DNA from: Curtobacterium sp. 458 | Lineage (GTDB): Bacteria; Actinomycetota; Actinomycetes; Actinomycetales; Microbacteriaceae | Length of the DNA stretch: 64,000 nucleotides | Direction of reading: 5' to 3' | Assembly (NCBI RefSeq): GCF_030406605.1 | Contig: NZ_CP129104.1 | Coordinates: 1,824,799 to 1,888,798, forward strand | Shown: positions 33,291-42,401 of the stretch, in pieces | Layout of the letters: each line of letters starts with the position of its first letter | Numbering within the stretch: the first letter of the stretch is position 1 | The notes under the pieces: generated by a model | Seen by the model: only the letters and a program-made list of their open reading frames with translations | The model's database searches: none | What the model was told of the DNA's origin: nothing | Made by a program: the position numbers and the translations under genes

Positions 33291-33431
33291 CACGGGGTAA
33301 CGATCCGTACCGACTCGGCGCTCTCCCAGTCCACGCGCCGGGGATCCCCCGGGAGATCCCGGGGACCGTCCGGGTCCGCCCGGCACGGTCCGACACGGAA
33401 CGCACCGATCCGCGGTGCACGAGGGGGACAC

Positions 33432-35483
33432 ATGGGGTTCGGACGAGCGATGGCGGCCGTGAGCGGCTTCGTCGGCGGGAGCGTGCTGGCGGGCCTGGTG
33501 GTCGGCGTCGGCGTGACGCCGGCGGTCGCGCTGGCGGGGTTCGGGACGTCGTCGGCGATCGACGCGTTCTCGTCGCTGCCGGAGTACATCGAGGTCGGCG
33601 AGCTGCCGAGCCGCAACGAGGTGTGGGCGTACCGCGGCGGGAAGCCCGTGCACCTCGCGGACGTGTTCGACCGGAACCGCGAGCAGCTGCCGTACGACCG
33701 GATCAGCGACACGCTCAAGCACGCCGCCGTCGACGGTGAGGACAAGCGGTTCTGGCACCACGGGGGCGTCGACGCGACCTCGCTCGTCCGCAGTGTCGTC
33801 AGCGTCGCGGCGAAGCAGGGGAAGGGCGGGTCCGGCGGGTCGACGCTCACGATGCAGCTGGTCCGGAACATCAAGATCGAACAGGCCTCGCAGCTGCCCG
33901 CGGCCGAGGCCGAGGCGGCGGTCGCGGAGGCCACGGCCCGGACCCCGCAGCGGAAGCTCGAGGAGATCAAGCTCGCGATCGGCCTGGCGAAGCGGTACTC
34001 GAAGGAGGAGATCCTCACCGCGTACCTCAACATCGCGTACTTCGGCGACCAGACCTACGGCGTGCAGGCCGCGGCGCAGCGGTACTACGGCAAGGACGCC
34101 ACGGACCTCAGCCCGGCCGAGGCGGCGTCACTCGTGGCGATCGTGCAGTGGCCGGAGCGCCGGGACCTCTCGACGCCGGCCCACCACCGGGACAACCAGG
34201 CCCGGCGAGACGTCATCCTCCGCGCGATGCACGAGCAGGGGCACCTGTCGGGCCGTGACCTCCGGACCGCGCTCGCGTCGGAGCCGGCGGAGTACGTGCA
34301 CCTCACCGCGCCGCAGCAGGGGTGCGCGTCGGTCGTCGACGGCGCGCAGTACTTCTGCGAACACGCCGTGCAGGTCGCCCGGTCGCTGCCGCAGCTCGGA
34401 GCGACGCAGGCCGAACGCGACGAGGCCTGGCGGACGGGCGGGTACCGGGTGCAGACGACGCTCGACCTCGACCGGAACGCCCAGCAGAAGGCACTGCTCG
34501 ACCGGTACGACCCGGCCGCCGAACCCGCACTCGCCCTCGGCGCGACGTTCGACTCCGTCGAGGCCTCGACCGGACGTGTCCTGACGATGGCGCAGAACAC
34601 CGCGTACGACCGCTCGGCGGCGGCACCCCGAGGGTCGAGCTCGCTGAACTACGCCGTGGACGAGGCCTCCGGCGACGCGACCGGGTTCCAGCCCGGCTCG
34701 ACCTACAAGGTGTTCACGCTGCTCGCCTGGCTCGAGGCCGGACGGAGCCCGGACACGGTGGTGGACGGCACCCGGCACGAGCAGCGGACGTGGACCCAGT
34801 GCGGACAGACGATCGACGAGCCGTGGAACCCGCGGAACGACTCACCGGGCCAGACCGGTCCGTACTCGGTCCGTGCGGCGACGGCGCAGTCGGTCAACGG
34901 CGCGTACGTGTCGATGGCCGCGCAGCTCGACCTCTGCGACGTCCGGGACGTCGCGGAGCGGCTCGGCGTCCACCTCGCGACGGGCGGTTGGGTCGGTGCG
35001 AACCCGGCGGCGATCCTCGGGACCGAGAACATCGCGCCGCTCACCATGGCGTCGGCGTACACCGCGATCGCGAACGGCGGCGTCCGCTGCGACCCGGTCG
35101 TGGTGGACGAGGTCGTGGACCGCACCGGGAAGGACCTCGGCGGACAGCCGGAGACCTGCCGACAGGTGCTCTCGCCCGTCGTCGCCGCAACCGCGTTCGA
35201 GGTCATGCAGGGCGCGTTCCGCGGTGGAACGGCGACCGGCGGGCAGACCGCCGACGGCATGACGCTGTTCGGCAAGACGGGCACGACGGACGTCGCGGAC
35301 CAGGTGTGGCTCGTCGGTGGGACCTCCCGCGTGGTCACCGCGTACTGGCAGGGCAACACGGACGGTGGGAAGACGAACCTCCGGTACGTCGGCAACGGCC
35401 AGGGCGGGACGTACGCGGGTGCGCGGGCATCGGTGTGGAAGCAGGCGCAGGAGGCGGTGAACGCGGCCTACCCGGCAGGGTGA
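33432..35483 (+). CDS. Class A penicillin-binding protein (glycosyltransferase/transpeptidase)
   Basis: A 683-aa bifunctional peptidoglycan synthase anchored by one N-terminal helix (about 5-38). The GT51 domain has the catalytic Glu103 in EDKRFWHHGGVD and GGSTLTMQLVRN. The transpeptidase domain has S423TYK, SVN near residue 490 and K615TG. It polymerises lipid II and crosslinks the wall, and is the target of beta-lactams. GAGGGGG lies 4 nt before the ATG. Unlike many actinobacterial homologues it has no PASTA repeats or long proline tail. The beta-lactamase upstream is on the same strand but separated by a convergent gene. Confidence 0.95.
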   Translation: MGFGRAMAAVSGFVGGSVLAGLVVGVGVTPAVALAGFGTSSAIDAFSSLPEYIEVGELPSRNEVWAYRGGKPVHLADVFDRNREQLPYDRISDTLKHAAVDGEDKRFWHHGGVDATSLVRSVVSVAAKQGKGGSGGSTLTMQLVRNIKIEQASQLPAAEAEAAVAEATARTPQRKLEEIKLAIGLAKRYSKEEILTAYLNIAYFGDQTYGVQAAAQRYYGKDATDLSPAEAASLVAIVQWPERRDLSTPAHHRDNQARRDVILRAMHEQGHLSGRDLRTALASEPAEYVHLTAPQQGCASVVDGAQYFCEHAVQVARSLPQLGATQAERDEAWRTGGYRVQTTLDLDRNAQQKALLDRYDPAAEPALALGATFDSVEASTGRVLTMAQNTAYDRSAAAPRGSSSLNYAVDEASGDATGFQPGSTYKVFTLLAWLEAGRSPDTVVDGTRHEQRTWTQCGQTIDEPWNPRNDSPGQTGPYSVRAATAQSVNGAYVSMAAQLDLCDVRDVAERLGVHLATGGWVGANPAAILGTENIAPLTMASAYTAIANGGVRCDPVVVDEVVDRTGKDLGGQPETCRQVLSPVVAATAFEVMQGAFRGGTATGGQTADGMTLFGKTGTTDVADQVWLVGGTSRVVTAYWQGNTDGGKTNLRYVGNGQGGTYAGARASVWKQAQEAVNAAYPAG

Positions 35484-35551
35484 CCGCCGCCGTGCCGCGG
35501 GGTGGGCGCGGCCGGCCAGCCGGCGCCGCCGGTCTCCCGGGACTCGGCTGG

Positions 35552-35591
35552 GCGGACAGTTTCGCGGCCCTCCGGCTGCGGGACTGTCCGC
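35552..35591. terminator. Hairpin between convergent PBP and binding-protein genes
   Basis: GCGGACAGT (35552-35560) and ACTGTCCGC (35583-35591) are perfect 9-bp arms around a GC-rich 22-nt loop that can pair further. It may terminate from both sides. Confidence 0.5.
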
Positions 35592-35642
35592 GGGGCCGAG
35601 ACTCGCCGGGCAGGCGGGGACGCGCGGGGGTACGGCCGGGCA

Positions 35643-35700
35643 GGCGCGCGCGGGCGGGCCGGGCGCGCGCGGGCGAGCCGGGCGCGCGCGGGCGGGCGGG
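35643..35700. repeat. 19-bp GC-only tandem repeat
   Basis: Three units beginning GGCGCGCGCGGGCG recur every 19 nt (35643, 35662, 35681), almost without A or T, just after the end of the minus-strand binding-protein gene. Probably slippage-prone. Confidence 0.7.
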
Positions 35701-35706
35701 GCCGCG

Positions 35707-36771
35707 CTACCGGTCGAGGCGCTCGCTCTCGGTGATCCACGTGGTCAGCTGGCGCATCGCTGCGGCCTGGGACGCGTGGTCGAGCACGGGCGACGTCCAC
35801 GGGTGCACCTGCCCCGCGACGAGGGCCGGCTGGTCGGCGAAGGTCGGCTGCCGCACGAGGTCGTCCGCCTGGTAGCCCTGGTCCGAGAGCAACAGCACGT
35901 CGCCCCGGACCTTGCCGGCGTTCGGCCAGGAGTACACGCCCCACGCGTAGCCCTTCGGCCCGGGCACGGTCAGGTCGGCACCGTGCGACGCCCAGAGCTG
36001 CAGCGCGGGGACGTCCTCGGGACGGGCGACGTAGACACCGTCGTGGTCGGCGTAGAGCGCGGTCAGCCGGACGTCGTGGTCGCGGGTCGCTGCCTCCAGC
36101 GCCGACGCGGCGTCGTCGAACTCGGTCTCCGCTGCGTCGACGACCGACTGCTCGGCGCCGAGCGACAGCGTGAGGTCGGTCACGTCGCGGACGACGTCGG
36201 CGCCGTCACCACCCCACCGGACCTCGGCGACCGGCGCGATCTTCGCCAGTTCCCGCTGCTGCGGAGCGTCGGCGATGCCCGTCCCGACGTGGTCGGTCGG
36301 GAGCGTGCCCGAGGCGTCCACCGGCGCGATCGTGGTCACGATGAGGTCGGGCCTCAGCGCGGCCACCCGGTCGACGTCGATGCCGTCCGAGCCGTCGCCG
36401 GCACCGTCGGTCGTGCTCGCCGATCCGACGTCCGCGATGCCGTCGGTGTCGAGGCCGTCCCACCGGTCGTCCTCGGCGAGCGGGAGCCGGCCGAAGGTCC
36501 CGACGGGGTGCAGGCCGGAGCGGACCATCGAGATCGCGAGGTCGTCGAGGGCGACCACCCGCTCGGGGCGGTGGTCGAGGCGGATCGTCGTCCCGGTGGC
36601 GTCCTGGTACGACCAGCCGGTGGTCCTCGCGTCGCCACCGCCACCGCCACCGCGCCCGCCGTCCGGGGAGGTCTCCGTGCCGGACGTCCCGCTGCACCCG
36701 GCGAGGGCCAGCGCGCAAGCCACCACCGCGGCGAGCACGAGGGCGCGCAGGGGCCGGCGGGGGAGCGTCAC
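35707..36771 (-). CDS. Iron-siderophore-type ABC transporter substrate-binding lipoprotein
   Basis: A 354-aa extracytoplasmic binding protein of the FepB/FecB class. The signal peptide ends in LAGC (lipobox), followed by a Gly-rich stretch; then PERVVALDDLAISMV, LRPDLIVTT and VYVARPEDVPALQLWASHG define the two lobes and the long connecting helix of class III binding proteins. The GTG at 36771 is chosen because it gives a compact lipoprotein signal, with TAGCCT 8 nt upstream. No permease or ATPase is adjacent, so it is an orphan here. No iron box is visible. The ligand could be a siderophore, heme or cobalamin. Confidence 0.82.
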   Translation of the reverse strand: MTLPRRPLRALVLAAVVACALALAGCSGTSGTETSPDGGRGGGGGGDARTTGWSYQDATGTTIRLDHRPERVVALDDLAISMVRSGLHPVGTFGRLPLAEDDRWDGLDTDGIADVGSASTTDGAGDGSDGIDVDRVAALRPDLIVTTIAPVDASGTLPTDHVGTGIADAPQQRELAKIAPVAEVRWGGDGADVVRDVTDLTLSLGAEQSVVDAAETEFDDAASALEAATRDHDVRLTALYADHDGVYVARPEDVPALQLWASHGADLTVPGPKGYAWGVYSWPNAGKVRGDVLLLSDQGYQADDLVRQPTFADQPALVAGQVHPWTSPVLDHASQAAAMRQLTTWITESERLDR

Positions 36772-36844
36772 GACGAGCAAGGCTAGCCGCGCGGCCTGTG
36801 CTCCGGGTCGTCGTCGCGGACGACCGAGTGGGCCCACCGATGGG

Positions 36845-36850
36845 TAGCGT
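36845..36850 (+). promoter_or_regulatory. -10 box for a leaderless VOC-protein transcript
   Basis: TAGCGT ends 7 nt before ATG 36858. Confidence 0.55.
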
Positions 36851-36857
36851 CCGCGGC

Positions 36858-37235
36858 ATGAGCAGCCGACTGAGCGAACTCGTCCTGAACTGCGCCGACC
36901 CCGAAGCCCTCTCGCGCTTCTGGTGCGCGGTGCTCGACTACGTCGAACTCGGGAAGGACGAGGACGGCATCGAGATCGGTCCGGCCTCCGGGTTCGGCGG
37001 CGCGACGCCGACGATCATCCTCGCGAAGGTCGAGCACGCGAAGGCGCAGCCCCTCCGGCTGCACCTCGACCTCAGCCCGGTCGACCGCGACCAGGACGCC
37101 GAGCTGGAGCGACTGCTGGCGCTCGGCGCACGGCCGGCCGACGTGGGGCAGACGGGGGAGGAGTCCTGGCACGTCCTGCAGGACCCGGAGGGCAACGAGT
37201 TCTGCCTGCTGCGCACGCGGCTCGCGCCGCTCTGA
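36858..37235 (+). CDS. VOC (glyoxalase/bleomycin-resistance-like) family protein
   Basis: A 125-aa vicinal-oxygen-chelate fold protein. The N-terminal ELVLNCADPEALSRFWCAVLDY and the C-terminal LQDPEGNEFCLLRT are the family hallmarks, with HLDLSP at the middle. It is a single-gene unit with a leaderless start, divergent from the siderophore-type binding protein. Enzymatic or resistance activity cannot be predicted. Confidence 0.88.
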   Translation: MSSRLSELVLNCADPEALSRFWCAVLDYVELGKDEDGIEIGPASGFGGATPTIILAKVEHAKAQPLRLHLDLSPVDRDQDAELERLLALGARPADVGQTGEESWHVLQDPEGNEFCLLRTRLAPL

Positions 37236-37266
37236 GGCGCGCCCGGCGCGCTGCGCGGGCAGCAGA

Positions 37267-37309
37267 CGGACGGGAGGCACGGTGCCAGCCGGCACCGTGC
37301 CTCCGTTCG
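37267..37309. terminator. Palindromic repeat/bidirectional terminator (GGAGGC family)
   Basis: CGGACGGGAGGCACGGTGCC pairs with GGCACCGTGCCTCCGTTCG; the right arm has lost a C, so the outer end is frayed. It lies between the convergent VOC and permease genes. Confidence 0.65.
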
Positions 37310-37322
37310 TGAGGTGGTGGCG

Positions 37323-38246
37323 TCAGCCCTTGAGGCCGGACCCCGTCACGCCCTCCACGATCTGCCGCTGGAAGATCAGGTAGAGGATGATCAGCGGCAG
37401 CGCCGCGAGGATCGCACCGGCCTGGATGTCGGCGTAGCGCTGACCGAAGCTGCCCTGGACCGTGGCGAGCCCGACCGGGATCGTCATGAGGTCCGGGTTG
37501 GACAGCACGAACAGCGGCAGCAGCAGGTTGTTCCAGACCCCGACGAACGTCAGGATCGCGACCGCGGCGATGACCGGACGCGACAGCGGCAGGATCACCG
37601 ACCAGTAGATCTTCCACATGCCCGCACCGTCGATGCGTGCAGCCTCCTCGAGCTCCCGGGGGATGCCGTCGAAGAACTGCTTGAAGATGAACACCGCGAT
37701 GACCGCGGGCACCTGCGGGAAGATGACCGACCAGTAGGTGTTGAGCAGACCGACCGCGTTGAGCTCCTGGAAGATCGGGATGATCAGGACCTGCGTCGGG
37801 ATCATGATGCCCAGGATGATGAGCAGGAACGCGACGTTGCGACCGCGGAACACCAGGCGCGACAGCGCGAACGCGGCCATCGAGGCGAACAGCACCGTGA
37901 GTGCCGTCGTCACGAGGCTCGTGATGCCGGAGGCCAGGTACCAGTTCCAGATGTCGCCGGCCTGGAACAGCGCGGCGTAGGAGTGCAGCGTCGGGTTCCA
38001 GTTCGACAGGATCGAGTTCGCCCCGAGCGCGGCGACACCGTTGTCGGACAGCGATGTCTTGAGGGCGAACAGGCTCGGGATGAGCCAGATGACCGCGAAC
38101 ACCCCGAGGATGATCCCGGCCACGATGTTGAAGCCCCTGCCGGATACGCCGATCTTCGCCGCGTTCGCGGGGGCTGCGGCCGACACCCCGGAACGGAGCT
38201 TCGGCCGGGCGGTGGTGACGCTCTCGGTGGTGGTCACGTCAGGCAC
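37323..38246 (-). CDS. Carbohydrate ABC transporter permease, MalG-type
   Basis: A 307-aa inner-membrane permease with six helices. The cytoplasmic EAA loop that contacts the ATPase reads EEAARIDGAGMWKIYWSVILP (about 190-210). The GTG start overlaps the upstream permease stop by 8 nt. It is the last gene of the binding protein-permease-permease unit. The ATPase is absent, as is usual for actinobacteria, where a shared MsiK-type ATPase serves many importers. Confidence 0.93.
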   Translation of the reverse strand: MPDVTTTESVTTARPKLRSGVSAAAPANAAKIGVSGRGFNIVAGIILGVFAVIWLIPSLFALKTSLSDNGVAALGANSILSNWNPTLHSYAALFQAGDIWNWYLASGITSLVTTALTVLFASMAAFALSRLVFRGRNVAFLLIILGIMIPTQVLIIPIFQELNAVGLLNTYWSVIFPQVPAVIAVFIFKQFFDGIPRELEEAARIDGAGMWKIYWSVILPLSRPVIAAVAILTFVGVWNNLLLPLFVLSNPDLMTIPVGLATVQGSFGQRYADIQAGAILAALPLIILYLIFQRQIVEGVTGSGLKG

Positions 38247-39204
38247 CGATCTCTCGCTTGGCGGCAGCGCGCTCGACGAGCTGCCGGATGACCGCGATCG
38301 CGACGATCACGATGAACAGGAGCACCGACGCCGCCGACGCGGCACCGAGGCGGTTGTCGGTGAAGCCGACACCCGTGATGAGCTGCAGCGACACCTGGGT
38401 GGAGATGCCCGGGCCGCCGTTCGTCATCAGGTACACCTGGTCGAAGATCTTCAGGCTCGCGATGATCTGCAGCAGGATGACGAGCGTCGTCGTGCGGCCG
38501 AGGAGCGGCAGGGTGATCGACTTGATCTGCTGCCAGCTCGACGCGCCGTCGACCGCGGCGGCCTCGTACAGCTCGCGCGGGATCTCCTGGAGACCCGCCA
38601 GGTAGAGCACGAAGTTGAACCCGAGGGTCCACCAGACCGTTGCGATCGCGACGCCGATCATCGCGGTGTTCGGGCTGGCCAACACGCCGGCGCCCGGCGT
38701 GATGCCGAGGGCCTGCTGGACGGACGCGAACAGACCGGTCGCGGGGGTGAAGATGAACACCCAGATCAGCGAGATCGTCGCCGACGGCAGGATGAACGGC
38801 AGGAAGAACGCCAGGCGGAAGAACCACTGGCCGCGGTTCATCCGGTTCGTGAGCACCGCGAACACGAACGCCAGGATGACCAGTGGCGGGGTCGTGTAGA
38901 GCGTGAACTGCAGGGTGTGCCAGAGCGACGACCAGAAGTCGGCGCGTCCGAGCATCTCCGCGTAGTTCGCGAACCCGGCGAAGCTGCCGAGCCCGGTGCG
39001 GACGGTGGAGGTGTTGAAGAAGCTCGAGACGATCATCCAGACCGTCGGGCCGAGCAGGAAGGCCAGGTAGAACAGGCCGAAGGGGGCGAGGAACAGCCAT
39101 CCGCTGCGGCCTTGGCCACGGGTGGTGCTGTTCACACGCGTGCGGAGCCGCCGCGGGACCGTTGCGGCCTCCGTCGGGCGGGTCAGGACTGGTGCTGCGG
39201 TCAC
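38239..39204 (-). CDS. Carbohydrate ABC transporter permease, MalF-type
   Basis: A 321-aa permease with six membrane helices; the EAA loop is YEAAAVDGASSWQQIKSITLP (about 225-245). The N-terminal 38 residues are a Thr/Arg-rich cytoplasmic tail. The GTG start lies 24 nt after the binding-protein gene, and its stop overlaps the next permease, so all three are co-transcribed. The divergent GH51 gene suggests import of arabinose-containing oligosaccharides. Confidence 0.93.
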   Translation of the reverse strand: MTAAPVLTRPTEAATVPRRLRTRVNSTTRGQGRSGWLFLAPFGLFYLAFLLGPTVWMIVSSFFNTSTVRTGLGSFAGFANYAEMLGRADFWSSLWHTLQFTLYTTPPLVILAFVFAVLTNRMNRGQWFFRLAFFLPFILPSATISLIWVFIFTPATGLFASVQQALGITPGAGVLASPNTAMIGVAIATVWWTLGFNFVLYLAGLQEIPRELYEAAAVDGASSWQQIKSITLPLLGRTTTLVILLQIIASLKIFDQVYLMTNGGPGISTQVSLQLITGVGFTDNRLGAASAASVLLFIVIVAIAVIRQLVERAAAKREIGA

Positions 39205-39228
39205 GTCGTCGTGCCTTTCGCGCGGGGC

Positions 39229-40593
39229 TTACAGCGGGCTGGGGGTGTTGAGGTACGTGCTGAGCTGGCTCTTGATCGCCGAGAGGGCCGCCGCGGGGCT
39301 CGAGGCGCCCTGCTGCACGAGCGCGAGCTGCGCCCCGACGGTGTTCTCGAACGTCGACCCGGAGCCGCCGTACCAGGCGGGGTCGTCGAACACGGCGCTC
39401 TCGGCAGCGGACGCGTAGTCCGACTGCGGCTCGAGCTTCTTGTAGGCCGTGCTGTCGAACGTGGGCATGTAGGCCGGCACGTGCCCGCCCTCGGCCCACG
39501 TCATGCTCTGCTCCAGCATCTGCTTGATGAAGAGCATGTGCGCCTTCCGCTGCTCCGGCGTGCGGTCCTTCCTCGGCAGGATGAACGTGTGCGAGTCGGC
39601 CTGGGTGGCCGGCTTGTCGAAGAGCTGCGGGATCGGCGCCATGCCGAACTTCAGCCCCTTGATCGACTGCGCCGTGCTGATCTCCCACTCGCCCTGCATG
39701 AAGAACCCGGCTTTGCCGGTGAACATCAGGGTCTCGGCGGTGGCGTAGTCGAGGCCCTTGTTGAGCCAGCCGTTCTTCACCCACTTCTCGGTCATCGTGG
39801 TGACCTTGGTGTAGTTGTCCTCGTTCACCGTGAGCTTCGAGCCGCCGTCGCTGATGAACGGCGTCGACCCCTCGATCTGGTTGTACATCGTCCAGAAGAA
39901 GCGCCACGGGGTCGCGATCTCGCTGACGTTCGCCACGTTGAGCGCGACGCCGCCGGTGACCTTCGAGACGGCCGCGAGTGCCTGTTCGAACGCCTCCAGC
40001 CCGGAGAGGTCCTTGAGCTTGCCGTCACTGTCGATCAGGCCGGCCTTCTGGCACACGTCAACGTTGTAAAAGAGCACGAACGGGTGCGTGTCCAGCGGGA
40101 TGCAGATGTTCTTGCCGTCGGTCTTCTGCGCCGTCCACGCCTTCTGGTTGAAGTCGCTGGCGCTCAGGCCGACGCTCGCGAGGTCGTCCGAGGTGATCGG
40201 GTCGAGCAGGTCGCCGTCCCACAGCGGCTTCGCGCGGGTGAGGTGGGCGATCGCGACGTCCGGCGGCTTGTTCCCGACGGTGGCCAGTGTCACCTTCGAG
40301 TAGTACGGGTTGCCCCAGGCGAACGTCGTCGCCTGGATCGAGGACGGTCCGCCGTGCTGCTTGGCGTAGCCCGCCTCCATCTGCTGCATGCGAGCGCCGT
40401 CACCGCCGCCGAAGAGGTTCCAGAAGACGAGCGTCTCCGGGTTGAGCGGGGCACCGGCGATGCCCGCTGCGAGCGGACTCGAGCAGGCGGCGAGCGGCAG
40501 CACCGTGGCGGCCGCGGCTCCTGCGGCGAGCAGGCTCCGCCGGGTGAAGGACCCACCGCGCGGCTGCACGGGCGGGGTTGGTCGGATCGGCAT
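39229..40593 (-). CDS. Extracellular sugar-binding lipoprotein of ABC importer
   Basis: A 454-aa solute-binding protein of family 1. The N-terminus has both a twin-arginine start (FTRRSLLAAG, about 16-25) and a lipobox LAAC (Cys37), so it is probably a Tat-exported lipoprotein. Central segments such as AGFFMQGEWEI and RDLS-like contacts (KDRTPEQRK) match oligosaccharide binders. GGAG lies 9 nt before the ATG. It is the first gene of the importer and its promoter region holds one of two GTGAGCGCTCAC operators. Ligand is inferred from the GH51 neighbour. Confidence 0.92.
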   Translation of the reverse strand: MPIRPTPPVQPRGGSFTRRSLLAAGAAAATVLPLAACSSPLAAGIAGAPLNPETLVFWNLFGGGDGARMQQMEAGYAKQHGGPSSIQATTFAWGNPYYSKVTLATVGNKPPDVAIAHLTRAKPLWDGDLLDPITSDDLASVGLSASDFNQKAWTAQKTDGKNICIPLDTHPFVLFYNVDVCQKAGLIDSDGKLKDLSGLEAFEQALAAVSKVTGGVALNVANVSEIATPWRFFWTMYNQIEGSTPFISDGGSKLTVNEDNYTKVTTMTEKWVKNGWLNKGLDYATAETLMFTGKAGFFMQGEWEISTAQSIKGLKFGMAPIPQLFDKPATQADSHTFILPRKDRTPEQRKAHMLFIKQMLEQSMTWAEGGHVPAYMPTFDSTAYKKLEPQSDYASAAESAVFDDPAWYGGSGSTFENTVGAQLALVQQGASSPAAALSAIKSQLSTYLNTPSPL

Positions 40594-40723
40594 GGCATCA
40601 CTCCATCGGGACGGGCCGAGCGGAACAGGGTCGGTGTTCCGTACTGCTGCGGCGTCGCAGCCCCGTGGTGAGGCTCCTTCGCTGCTCCGGTCGGGGCGAC
40701 GTGCCGTGGGGCATCATCGCTCC

Positions 40724-40739
40724 GTGAGCGCTCACATTA
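40724..40739 (-). promoter_or_regulatory. Operator and -10 of the ABC importer
   Basis: GTGAGCGCTCAC (40724-40735) is a perfect 12-bp palindrome of LacI type. TAATGT on the minus strand (40734-40739) is a good -10 overlapping it by two bases, so repressor and polymerase would compete. Confidence 0.75.
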
Positions 40740-40789
40740 GCGCTGGACACGCCGGAGCACCACCCCTTTCGTCCCCGCCCCGAACCGGC

Positions 40790-40816
40790 TAGCGTTGTGG
40801 CTGGGTGAGCGCTCAC
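40790..40816 (+). promoter_or_regulatory. Operator and -10 of the arabinofuranosidase gene
   Basis: A second exact GTGAGCGCTCAC (40805-40816) lies 9 nt after TAGCGT (40790-40795), a likely -10, placing it over the start region of the GH51 transcript. The two operators are 81 nt apart, which would allow looping. Confidence 0.72.
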
Positions 40817-40855
40817 TTTCGTGTCACCCCGACGCACGACGATCGAAGGAGATCC

Positions 40856-42358
40856 ATGCCCCGCACACACCTCGTCCTCGACGCCGCGTTCACCGTGGGG
40901 CCGGTGCGCCGTCGCCTGTTCGGCGGGTTCGTCGAGCACCTCGGACGGCACGTCTACGACGGCATCCACGAGCCCGCGCACGAGACCGCCGACGAGCACG
41001 GCTTCCGCAAGGACGTGATCGAGCTCGTCAAGGAGCTGAACGTGTCCGCGATCCGCTACCCGGGCGGCAACTTCGTCTCCGGGTACAAGTGGGAGGACGG
41101 CGTCGGCCCGGTCGACCAGCGTCCCCGTCGCCTCGACCTCGCGTGGCACTCCACCGAGACGAACGAGGTCGGGCTGCACGAGTTCCAGCACTGGCTCGAC
41201 CAGGTGGACTCCGAGCTCATGCTCGCGGTGAACCTCGGCACCCGTGGCACGCAGGAGGCCATCGAGCTCCTCGAGTACGCGAACATCGACGCTGGCACCG
41301 CACTGAGCGAGTACCGCCGCTCGAACGGCCGCCAGGAGCCCTTCGCCGTGAAGATGTGGTGCCTCGGCAACGAGATGGACGGCCCCTGGCAGCTCGGCCA
41401 CAAGAACGCGGACGACTACGGCAAGCTCGCCGCGATGACCGCCAAGGCCATGCGCCAGATCCAGCCCGACCTCGAACTCGTCGCCTGCGGGTCCTCCGGG
41501 GCGTCGATGCCGACGTTCGGCGAGTGGGAGCGCACCGTCCTCGAGCACGCCTACGACGACGTCGACTACATCTCCGCCCACGCCTACTACGAGGAGGACG
41601 GCGACATGTCGTCGTTCCTCGCGTCCGGCGTGAACATGGACCACTTCATCGACACCGTCACGACCGCCGCCGACCACGTCAAGGCGCACAAGAAGTCGGA
41701 CAAGCGGATCGACATCTCGTTCGACGAGTGGAACGTCTGGTCGCTCAGCAAGTGGAACGAGCAGCAGAAGACCTTCGAGCTGCAGGACTGGCCGGTCGCG
41801 CCGCGCCTGCTCGAGGACGTCTACACCGTCGCGGACGCGGTCGTCGTCGGCGGGCTGCTCATCTCGCTGCTCCGTCACGCCGACCGCGTGGCCTCGGCCA
41901 GCATCGCGCAGCTCGTCAACGTGATCGGCCCGATCATGACCGAGCCGGGCGGCCCGGCCTGGCGCCAGACGACGTTCTTCCCGTTCTCGCTGACGTCCAA
42001 GCTCGCGAACGGCACCTCGCTCCAGGTCAAGGCCTCGGGTGACACGGTCGACGGTGGCAAGTACGGCGAGGTCCCGGTCGTGGACTCCGCCGCGACCATC
42101 GAGGACGGCAGGGCCGCGGTGTTCCTCGTGAACCGCCACCAGACCGAGTCGACCACCGTCACGATCGACCTCGCCGGCATCGGCGCGGACGGCGAGGTCC
42201 GCGCCGAGGGCATCTGGGAGGACGACGTGCACCTCGTCAACGACCTCTCGGACACCGAGCGCGTCGGCCTCCGCACCAACGAGACCGTCCGCCGCGAGGG
42301 CGACACGATCACCATCGAACTGCCGCCCGTCTCCTGGACGGCCGTCTCGATCGGCTGA
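40856..42358 (+). CDS. Alpha-L-arabinofuranosidase, GH51
   Basis: A 500-aa intracellular retaining glycosidase that releases L-arabinofuranose from arabino-oligosaccharides. The acid/base is Glu173 in CLGNEMDGPW and the nucleophile Glu291 in SFDEWNVW, inside a TIM barrel, followed by a C-terminal beta-sandwich (about 390-500). No signal peptide, so it cleaves imported oligosaccharides. GAAGGAG lies 5 nt before the ATG; the longer open frame starting in the operator is not translated. It is divergent from the ABC importer and shares its operator. Confidence 0.95.
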   Translation: MPRTHLVLDAAFTVGPVRRRLFGGFVEHLGRHVYDGIHEPAHETADEHGFRKDVIELVKELNVSAIRYPGGNFVSGYKWEDGVGPVDQRPRRLDLAWHSTETNEVGLHEFQHWLDQVDSELMLAVNLGTRGTQEAIELLEYANIDAGTALSEYRRSNGRQEPFAVKMWCLGNEMDGPWQLGHKNADDYGKLAAMTAKAMRQIQPDLELVACGSSGASMPTFGEWERTVLEHAYDDVDYISAHAYYEEDGDMSSFLASGVNMDHFIDTVTTAADHVKAHKKSDKRIDISFDEWNVWSLSKWNEQQKTFELQDWPVAPRLLEDVYTVADAVVVGGLLISLLRHADRVASASIAQLVNVIGPIMTEPGGPAWRQTTFFPFSLTSKLANGTSLQVKASGDTVDGGKYGEVPVVDSAATIEDGRAAVFLVNRHQTESTTVTIDLAGIGADGEVRAEGIWEDDVHLVNDLSDTERVGLRTNETVRREGDTITIELPPVSWTAVSIG

Positions 42359-42401
42359 GGACGCCTCGGCGCGCGCCACGGCGAGCGTCGAGTGAGCACA
42401 G

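Noticed and set aside
36772..36857. Iron box before the siderophore-type binding protein
   Set aside because: GGCTAGCC is present but the flanks do not match the 19-bp DtxR/IdeR consensus.
40805..40855. GTG start at 40805 for the arabinofuranosidase, adding 17 residues
   Set aside because: That start lies inside the GTGAGCGCTCAC operator, while ATG 40856 has a strong GAAGGAG 5 nt upstream.
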